Positions 1 to 4,673 of a DNA stretch of 5,341 bases are shown here, one piece after another. Origin of the DNA: an uncultured bacterium (GTDB lineage Bacteria > Patescibacteriota > Minisyncoccia > CAIUEV01); NCBI GenBank assembly GCA_903898335.1, contig CAIUEV010000124.1:1-5341 (forward strand), in the 5' to 3' direction. The notes beneath the pieces were generated by a model. That model saw only the letters and a program-made list of their open reading frames with translations, did no database searches and was not told the DNA's origin. Each line of letters begins with the position of its first letter. Position 1 is the first letter of the stretch. Position numbers and translations under genes: made by a program.

Positions 1-101
1 ATGCCAATTTTTATGAGTTTAGTCAGCGGTTTCGCTTTTCCTCCAACAAATTTTAGTTCGGAGCTTTTAACTTCCGATAGAAAGACTAACCGATTTTTCA
101 T
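1..101 (-). CDS. PEP synthase / pyruvate phosphate dikinase-type ATP-binding protein, N-terminal fragment (runs off left edge)
   Basis: Only the first 33 codons are inside the window. The ATG at 101-99 overlaps the TGA of the preceding gene as ATGA, so translation is probably coupled; no Shine-Dalgarno sequence is visible. The reading begins MKNRLVFLSE and contains FVGGKAKPLTKLIKIG at residues 18-33. This matches the conserved GGKA.sL..L...G element that opens the nucleotide-binding (PPDK_N) domain of PEP synthases, pyruvate phosphate dikinases and rifampin phosphotransferases. That domain binds ATP and phosphorylates a histidine on a swivelling domain. The neighbouring gene supplies exactly such a domain, so the two probably act together as a split enzyme (inference). 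What lies beyond the edge, including any further domains, cannot be seen. The motif is short, so family assignment is good but substrate is unknown. Confidence 0.75.
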   Translation of the reverse strand, partial: MKNRLVFLSEVKSSELKFVGGKAKPLTKLIKIG

Positions 102-1294
102 TTTTTATTGTCACTAGTTAAAATGATAACTCTTCCGTTAGATGCATCGACTTTTATTTTCATTCCATTTTTGATTATCTGTGAGCCATAAATAGTTCCA
201 ACCACGCACGGTTTCCTCATTTCTCTTGCTATTAGCGCGGCATGCGATGTAATGCCACCCTCGTCAGTCACAAAAGCAATGGCCTTGGATAAAATTGGGA
301 CTAAATTCGGCGATGTCATTGGAGCTACTAAAATTTTTCCTGCGGGAAAAACGGCACAAACTTTTCTATACTCTTCAGTCGTTGATAATGCTGGGACTAA
401 ATAAGCCTCTCCCTCAATAACCCCTGGATACCCCGTAGATCCTGTTATTAGAAAATTCTTTCTGTTTGGATTTCCAATTTTTTTAAATAATTTTTCGTCT
501 TCCCTTAAAAAAGTTTTAATTGAACTCTTTTCATCAAGATTTGTAATTTTCAAATAAAAAAATTTTTTTCTTTTATTTACCCTTTTCAAATTCAGAGGTA
601 ACTTCTTTAAAAGCACTCTTCTTAGCTCTAAGAGATTCAAACTTGAAACTTGAGAAACTGCTAAAAAACTTCTTTTAGCAGTTTCTCTTAATATGGATTC
701 TGCCATATCTGAGATTAGAATATCAATTTTTTTAGCACGAAATCTTTTAAGAGAAATCTCTTTTAAAAATTTCGCTTTTTTAACAACGTCTTTATTGAAT
801 ATTCTATTCGCATCGATCTTCTTTGAAAGAAGATCCGCTAAAAGATATTCTTGTTTTTCTTTGCTTGGTTCAATTTTTGATAAATAGGCTCTTATCGATT
901 TTTCAGCCCAAGAAACATACTGAGGCTCTGTAAAACGATAAACTGAAACAAATATTCTCATTAGAGAAAAAAGTTTCAAATAATTATCGTAAATCGCTCT
1001 ATCGTCAATTTTTTTCAAATTGATTTCACTAAAAATCCTACTCAGATTTCTGGCCTTATTTTCTATCTCGAGAAGGCTTTTAAAAATATTTTGATACTTA
1101 TCAATTTCAAAAATTCTCTCTGACTCTCTTCTTGAAAATAAAAGCTCTTCATTGCTTCCAAAGGCAGAAAGTTGACATCCATCATAAACAAATAAACCGC
1201 TATGCCTAAAGTATACTTTAGCAGAAACGTTTGTCGCCCACAGATAATCAATATAATTTTCCCTCCAGAGAAAAGAGTATTGATTTTTTTTCAT
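98..1294 (-). CDS. PEP-utilising-enzyme mobile (phosphohistidine) domain protein with a helical N-terminal region
   Basis: This is a 398-residue protein. Residues about 282-395 form the swivelling phosphohistidine domain of PEP synthase-like enzymes. It has the entry motif GSTGYPGVIEGEA (285-297), then ILVAPMTSPNLVP (321-333), and the catalytic signature DEGGITSHAALIAREM with the phospho-accepting H351. The domain carries phosphate between an ATP site and a substrate site. Residues 1-280 are lysine-rich and mostly predicted helical, and I do not recognise them. They occupy the place of the substrate-binding or linker region in rifampin-phosphotransferase-like proteins, but I cannot assign a substrate. 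There is no signal peptide, so it is probably cytoplasmic. The ATG start overlaps the upstream remnant's TGA (ATGA at 1294-1291), and its own TGA overlaps the next gene's ATG (101-98). That is tight operon coupling. The ATP-grasp half is absent here and begins in the next gene. Confidence 0.85.
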   Translation of the reverse strand: MKKNQYSFLWRENYIDYLWATNVSAKVYFRHSGLFVYDGCQLSAFGSNEELLFSRRESERIFEIDKYQNIFKSLLEIENKARNLSRIFSEINLKKIDDRAIYDNYLKLFSLMRIFVSVYRFTEPQYVSWAEKSIRAYLSKIEPSKEKQEYLLADLLSKKIDANRIFNKDVVKKAKFLKEISLKRFRAKKIDILISDMAESILRETAKRSFLAVSQVSSLNLLELRRVLLKKLPLNLKRVNKRKKFFYLKITNLDEKSSIKTFLREDEKLFKKIGNPNRKNFLITGSTGYPGVIEGEAYLVPALSTTEEYRKVCAVFPAGKILVAPMTSPNLVPILSKAIAFVTDEGGITSHAALIAREMRKPCVVGTIYGSQIIKNGMKIKVDASNGRVIILTSDNKK

Positions 1295-1656
1295 TTCTTA
1301 GTTTCAATAATAATTTGGAGCTGTTGAGCTTTATATAGATTATAAACATCAAAATTTGATTCTGAAATTATTTTTACTATTTTTGAGATTTTTTCTTTCT
1401 GAATAGGTAGTGATTCTATAACAACCTTCATACATCCATTCTTAATGTCCATATTGGCTTCGAAAGCTGGGAGGAAGCCCAAAACCTTTTCCAAAGATTT
1501 TCGTATATTCTCTTCAGTTAATCTAGCTCCGTCTTTCAACCAATACGTCTTGCCCAATCTTCCTCTTACTACAACTTTTGGAAAGCTCAGACCACAATGG
1601 CATTTTTCTCTAACTATCCGGCCAACCTCTCCCGACTTCGGTCCGGAGAGGTTTTT
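1291..1656 (-). pseudogene. 3' remnant of a phenylacetate-CoA ligase-like (PaaK family) adenylate-forming enzyme
   Basis: The longest conventional ORF here is 88 codons from a TTG at 1557, preceded by AGAGGAAGA at close spacing. The same frame stays open upstream to a TAA at 1659-1657, and that extra part looks like protein: GEVGRIVREKCHCGLSFP, then GRLGKTYWLKDG. This pattern (C.CG, then GR, then a dG segment and an E-rich helix) fits the C-terminal AMP-binding domain of PaaK/coenzyme F390 synthetase-like ligases, which normally exceed 400 residues. The whole N-terminal adenylation domain is missing. The frame contains no ATG or GTG start, and homology appears to fade within the hairpin at 1624-1653, next to the BRO-N-Fic gene. 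I read it as a truncated gene. A short product from TTG 1557 could still serve to couple translation into the PEP mobile-domain gene. The family call rests on motif memory only; the C-terminal half is weakly conserved. Confidence 0.6.
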
Positions 1657-1658
1657 TT
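1624..1658 (+). terminator. Rho-independent terminator-like hairpin facing opposite to all genes
   Basis: Left arm 1624-1632 (AACCTCTCC) pairs with right arm 1645-1653 (GGAGAGGTT), giving 9 base pairs. After one C-C mismatch there is an inner GAC/GTC stem closed by a TTCG tetraloop (1637-1640). On the plus strand it runs straight into T's at 1652-1658, then ATTT. The C-UUCG-G loop and the T-run both sit on the plus strand, so it is built to stop plus-strand transcripts, yet no plus-strand gene precedes it. Read on the minus strand it has A's before the stem and no T-run after it, so it should terminate BRO-N-Fic transcripts poorly. Confidence 0.75.
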
Positions 1659-1662
1659 ATTT

Positions 1663-2541
1663 CTATTCGTTCTCCTCGTAATAATAAGAATAGTCTATCC
1701 CCTTCATAAAGGTCTCACGACTATTTATTTCATCAGTTAAAGCGTTTTTTAACAGCTTTTTTATTTTCGTACTTTTGCTTGAACTTTGCACCATCGCCTG
1801 TATATAGTCCTTTTTGCTTATTTTACTCCAATCGACACATTTTTTCAGATTTTTTTTAAGCATCAAATCAAGCCAGATGCGCATACTCCTTCCATTCCCT
1901 TCCATAAAAGGATGCGCGACATTCATTTCTATATATTTATCGGCAATTTGTTCAAAAGTTTTTTCCGGCATCTGTTCAATCTGCTTTAGTGTATCACCCA
2001 AATACTTCGCCACCGCAAATTGGAAACCGTTTTTTGAAATATTTTTCTGTCGGATTTTGCCTGCAAAATCATAAAGACCGCCAAACAGATAGGCATGAAT
2101 CTGCTGCAGGCCTTTGGTGGTGCCAACTTCAATGCTATCGATTAAATTGCTTTCGAATAAAGCGTATGCTTTTGTTTTACTCTTTCCATCTATGCTTTCA
2201 TCACTGTATGTGAACCAATGAATAAATCGGTTGGCTTTTGTTCCGGGAAATGTTTTTCCCAGAGCGATAATGCCATCGTAATCGAGCATATCGGTCAGAT
2301 ACTTTTTCCCGTCACTCGCTGAAATTTTCAGTTGGGTAGTTTTACTAACCACCTGACTTTTTTCTTTTTTGAGTTTAGCTTTTAAATATTTCCAATAGTT
2401 ACGAGCTTTGGTATAATCTTTCTGGTCGGTAAGCACTGCCACAACATCGACAACCGAAAACCACCACTTAGCATTTTCTTCGTCCCATACGGCACGCACC
2501 TCCCGATCATCAAAAAAACGAATTGAGATTTTATCGCTCAT
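1663..2541 (-). CDS. BRO-N / Fic fusion protein (predicted protein adenylyltransferase toxin with C-terminal inhibitory motif)
   Basis: This is a 292-residue fusion. Residues about 1-112 match the BRO-N domain of phage and baculovirus BRO proteins: [29 protein letters not shown], a YWKYLK segment, then [11 protein letters not shown] and an FIHWF end. BRO-N is a presumed DNA-binding domain. Residues about 122-290 are a complete Fic domain: [25 protein letters not shown], a flap at [10 protein letters not shown], and the active site [12 protein letters not shown] at 210-221 with catalytic H210. All HxFx(D/E)GNGRxxR residues are present, so AMP transfer to a target hydroxyl is expected. The C-terminus has SYYYE (285-289), the (S/T)xxxE(G/N) inhibitory motif of class III Fic proteins, but the residue after the Glu is E rather than G or N. 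No antitoxin gene of the FicA type is adjacent. The start is ATG 2541 without an obvious Shine-Dalgarno sequence. There is no signal peptide. Target protein unknown. Confidence 0.9.
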   Translation of the reverse strand: MSDKISIRFFDDREVRAVWDEENAKWWFSVVDVVAVLTDQKDYTKARNYWKYLKAKLKKEKSQVVSKTTQLKISASDGKKYLTDMLDYDGIIALGKTFPGTKANRFIHWFTYSDESIDGKSKTKAYALFESNLIDSIEVGTTKGLQQIHAYLFGGLYDFAGKIRQKNISKNGFQFAVAKYLGDTLKQIEQMPEKTFEQIADKYIEMNVAHPFMEGNGRSMRIWLDLMLKKNLKKCVDWSKISKKDYIQAMVQSSSKSTKIKKLLKNALTDEINSRETFMKGIDYSYYYEENE

Positions 2542-2562
2542 GTTTTTTGGAAGTAAGGATTA

Positions 2563-2774
2563 TTAAGTAATTATCTTGCGTTTGATTTTTTTTGATTCGG
2601 CAAGAAAAAAATCCTGCCACATCTTGTTATTAAAACGCTCAAGCATTCGAGGATAATCTTTCACTTTTTTGGCCAGAAGAAACTTTGCACCCAATTCAAG
2701 GTAGTCAATATGCCAATCAATTCTAAAATTTCTTTCTGCTTTGAGCTCAAAATAGTTTTTACTTCTTTTCCCAT
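2563..2774 (-). pseudogene. Internally deleted AbiEii-type nucleotidyltransferase toxin (both ends only)
   Basis: From an ATG at 2774 one frame reads MGKEVKTILSSKQKEILELIG, which resembles the N-terminus of small AbiEii/AbiGii nucleotidyltransferase toxins. It soon becomes unlike protein and stops at TGA 2663-2661. A second frame then carries IDYLELGAKFLLAKKVKDYP and continues through RMLERFNNKMWQDFFLAESKK to TAA 2565-2563, which resembles the C-terminal tail of the same family. The two frames differ, and the central region is gone, including the expected nucleotide-binding G(G/S)T...DxD core. The junction lies near 2710-2725. The start overlaps the antitoxin-like gene by 16 bases, the usual layout of such pairs. 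I infer an out-of-frame deletion. The residual 37-codon ORF cannot be an active enzyme. Family assignment is from recall of short end motifs. Confidence 0.6.
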
Positions 2775-2959
2775 AGGAGAAATTTAAGATAATTTTTCTT
2801 AAGCGGATCCAATTTGAGCTTTCGCCAGTATTTTTTAATTTCCTTCCCCTTCAGCTTTTCTTTACCCAAACCAAAATTTACCAACTGTTCAATTTTCCAA
2901 ACAGCATAAGCATCTTTGTCTTTTTTCAGTTCTCGAGTGTCAGTTGACCAATTATACAT
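2759..2959 (-). CDS. Small antitoxin-like protein partnered with AbiEii-type nucleotidyltransferase remnant
   Basis: This is a 66-residue intact ORF opening MYNWSTDTRELKKDKDAYAVWK and ending LKLDPLKKNYLKFLLWEKK. It is lysine-rich, with no signal peptide or membrane segment. It resembles small proteins I recall lying directly upstream of AbiEii-like nucleotidyltransferase genes in candidate-phyla bacteria, where they are the presumed antitoxin. The sequence suggests a small helical protein (YAVWKIEQLVNFGLG, then a KKYWRKL segment). The overlap of its end with the ATG of the broken toxin gene supports the pairing. ATG at 2959 is the only good start. No strong Shine-Dalgarno sequence is close; a weak AAAGAG lies more than 20 bases upstream, and an AT-rich TATAAAT could be a -10. 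Because the toxin is destroyed, this would be an orphan antitoxin. The role is inferred from layout. Confidence 0.65.
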   Translation of the reverse strand: MYNWSTDTRELKKDKDAYAVWKIEQLVNFGLGKEKLKGKEIKKYWRKLKLDPLKKNYLKFLLWEKK

Positions 2960-3032
2960 CGACTTTATTTATATTTTTACTCTTTAATTCTAGCTCCAAA
3001 GAAAGAATCTGGGAAGAGAAAAATTAGTTTTT

Positions 3033-3545
3033 TTACTTATAAATAGCAATCAATTGTCTTATTATAAGCTCTTCTTTCTTGATGTACTCGCCTCTAAAAT
3101 CGAACCAGACCTTCATAAAATCCTCTTTAGAAATTTTTCTAATTTTTCCAATCTCCGGATCTTGTAAATAGATATATTTGTCGTCTAATCCGTAAACAAC
3201 AGAGTAGTGACCATCAGGTACTTCACTGTCGGAATAGTCAGATCTGCCTCGCGTGAACCAGTCCACAATCACAGGCACACCCTTTTCCATCCATGATTCA
3301 ATATTTTCATAACCACTCTCATTCTCAATCTCAACTTTAAAGCCAAGACTCTCAGCGGCTTTCTTGATTGAAACATCATCAGTTCCTAGATTTTCGTCAG
3401 TATTACAAAGCCTTGCCAGCTCTTGTTCTGTTTTGTCTACTCCATAGAAACTCAAAACAATTTTCAAAGAAGCCGGACCGCACATACCGGCATTTAATGT
3501 TTCTTGGAAAGGCTTAATGTCGAGGAATTTTTCTTTTTTCATCAT
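3033..3545 (-). CDS. Stand-alone C39-like cysteine peptidase domain protein
   Basis: This 170-residue protein is essentially one papain-like C39-type domain. The catalytic features are visible: Q14 before C22 in PFQETLNAGMCGPASLK, then H113 in PDGHYSVVYGLDD, and D129 in YLQDPEIGKI. C39 peptidases cut after a double-glycine leader, usually as the N-terminal part of a bacteriocin ABC exporter; free-standing relatives of unknown substrate are also common. Here there is no transporter, ATP-binding cassette or double-glycine peptide nearby and no signal peptide, so it is probably cytoplasmic with unknown substrate. The Gln-Cys spacing is 8 residues rather than the usual 6, as in the Q.(L)NAG.CGPAS subgroup. 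The start is ATG 3545 (a second ATG follows at once); no Shine-Dalgarno sequence is visible. It lies 22 bases after the RhuM-Fic stop, so co-transcription is likely. Confidence 0.85.
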   Translation of the reverse strand: MMKKEKFLDIKPFQETLNAGMCGPASLKIVLSFYGVDKTEQELARLCNTDENLGTDDVSIKKAAESLGFKVEIENESGYENIESWMEKGVPVIVDWFTRGRSDYSDSEVPDGHYSVVYGLDDKYIYLQDPEIGKIRKISKEDFMKVWFDFRGEYIKKEELIIRQLIAIYK

Positions 3546-3567
3546 AAAGCTATAAACAAATAAAATT

Positions 3568-4527
3568 CTATTTCAACAGTTGAGTCACCAGGGCCGTCAT
3601 TTGCTCTTTCTTTTTCGGATCGCTTTCCGCAATAAGCAAAGTCAAAGCCGTGAGACCTGCCGGATTGATGTTCTTCCCACCTTTAATTTTTGTCTTGCGT
3701 AAAAACCATATAAAAGCCAAAGCACCACTTCGCTTGTTACCATCAATAAATGGATGGTTTTTTACCATGAAGTAAAGAAGATGAGCTGCCTTCTCTTCGA
3801 CAGTCGGATAAACAGCTTTTCCTCCAAAAGATTGCATGACATTTCCCACAATCCCCTCTACGCTTCCATAACCTCTCTCCTGTGCAAATATCTCTGTCGC
3901 TTGCTTTTTGCTAATTAATTTTTCGCGTAATTTCTCGATCGCCTCTTTCAATTCTCCAGCTGCTAGATTTACGGATTTTTTAGTACCTCTAATCGGTTGC
4001 AAGATTTCTTTGTCGTAAGCATCAAGAGAGACCCAAGTACCGGCAAATTCTTTGATCAGGTCCAAAACCATTTTCGGATCCAAGGAAACATGCTCTGGCA
4101 GTAATTGTTGAATATCGGCCACAGCCTTCATGAAAGCATCGTAATTTTTAGCAATTTGATTACGATTGATTGTGTAGCCTTTAAGAATGTGGCTTCGTAA
4201 AGTTTTGGTTGCCCACTTTCTGAATTCAATAGCAATTTTTGAATTTGTTCTGTAACCAACACTTAAAATAACATCAAGGGAATAGAAAATTACTGGCTTA
4301 TCCGAATTTGCAATATGCATTTTTTGCATATTGCTTTCTTCGTCAGCCTCACCGTCCTTGAAAATATTTTTAATATGACGAGATACTACAGACTGATCGA
4401 CGCTAAAAAGTTTTACAATTTTAGATTGATCGGCCCAGACTGTTTCGTGCTTAAAATCACCTCGAAGCTCAATCGCTCCGCTTTTGGCTTGGTAGATAAC
4501 CAAATTGTCATTAACTTCCTTTTTCAT
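3568..4527 (-). CDS. RhuM / Fic-Doc fusion protein (virulence RhuM family with death-on-curing-type domain)
   Basis: This is a 319-residue fusion. Residues about 8-130 are the RhuM virulence-protein domain: a helix-turn-helix-like stretch (VWADQSKIVKLFSVDQSVVSRHIKNIF, residues 30-56), then VIFYSLDVILSVGYR and EFRKWATKTLRSHILKGY. Relatives sit on pathogenicity islands and prophages and resemble KilA/BRO-type regulators. Residues about 145-319 are a Fido domain of Doc type: IFAQERGYGSVEGIVGNVMQSFGG, then the active site HPFIDGNKRSGA at 258-269 with H258. The GNKR in place of GNGR is as in Doc, which phosphorylates EF-Tu rather than AMPylating it, so kinase-like chemistry is possible (inference). 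No Phd-like antitoxin gene is adjacent; no (S/T)xxxE(G/N) inhibitory motif was found. The start ATG 4527 has a good Shine-Dalgarno AAAGGAA 7 bases upstream. The N-terminal domain may autoregulate via the repeats upstream. Confidence 0.88.
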   Translation of the reverse strand: MKKEVNDNLVIYQAKSGAIELRGDFKHETVWADQSKIVKLFSVDQSVVSRHIKNIFKDGEADEESNMQKMHIANSDKPVIFYSLDVILSVGYRTNSKIAIEFRKWATKTLRSHILKGYTINRNQIAKNYDAFMKAVADIQQLLPEHVSLDPKMVLDLIKEFAGTWVSLDAYDKEILQPIRGTKKSVNLAAGELKEAIEKLREKLISKKQATEIFAQERGYGSVEGIVGNVMQSFGGKAVYPTVEEKAAHLLYFMVKNHPFIDGNKRSGALAFIWFLRKTKIKGGKNINPAGLTALTLLIAESDPKKKEQMTALVTQLLK

Positions 4528-4534
4528 AAATTTG

Positions 4535-4541
4535 TTCCTTT
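4535..4541 (-). promoter_or_regulatory. Shine-Dalgarno site of the RhuM-Fic gene
   Basis: AAAGGAA on the minus strand ends 7 bases before ATG 4527. It is the clearest ribosome binding site in the window; most other starts here lack one or rely on ATGA coupling. It fixes the start of the RhuM-Fic protein. Confidence 0.75.
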
Positions 4542-4578
4542 ATATAAAATGATCTACACCTCAACCCTATCTCCGGAA

Positions 4579-4610
4579 ATCAATTTTATCAGCATTCAGA
4601 TCAATTTTAT
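4579..4610. repeat. Pair of 11-bp direct repeats, candidate operator
   Basis: ATCAATTTTAT occurs at 4579-4589 and again at 4600-4610, so the copies start 21 bases apart, two helical turns. They lie about 50-80 bases upstream of the RhuM-Fic start. Tandem sites on one DNA face suit an autoregulating DNA-binding toxin. The competing explanation is a protein repeat (KIDLNAD then KIDF) if this stretch is translated as a frameshifted tail of the gene before it. Confidence 0.45.
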
Positions 4611-4673
4611 GGGTTCCGTTTTTAACAGTAATGATTTTGAATTTTTCGTTTTTATTCCCACTTTTATTCGCAT

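Noticed and set aside
1063..1251. Minus-strand 62-codon ORF inside the PEP mobile-domain gene
   Set aside because: It is an alternative frame of a well-supported gene and has no independent evidence.
1625..1653. Hairpin as a riboswitch, attC site or insertion-sequence end
   Set aside because: There is no conserved core, no transposase or integrase nearby and no matching copy at the other end of the Fic gene; stem, UUCG loop and T-run fit a simple terminator.
1445..1681. Plus-strand ORF of 78 codons running into the terminator
   Set aside because: It is antisense to the ligase remnant, has no recognisable motif and no convincing ribosome site. Its overlap with the plus-strand terminator is suggestive, but the minus-strand frame is the protein-like one.
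1786..2213. Three overlapping plus-strand ORFs opposite the Fic domain
   Set aside because: They are shadows of the well-supported BRO-N-Fic gene, with no motifs or ribosome sites.
4541..4546. TATATA as a -10 promoter element for RhuM-Fic
   Set aside because: The expected transcription start would fall in or beyond the Shine-Dalgarno site, and no -35 at suitable spacing was found.
4598..4673. 25-codon ORF starting in TAAATG right after the FG-GAP-like gene
   Set aside because: It is very short, lysine-rich and without motif; the competing -1 frame looks more like protein.
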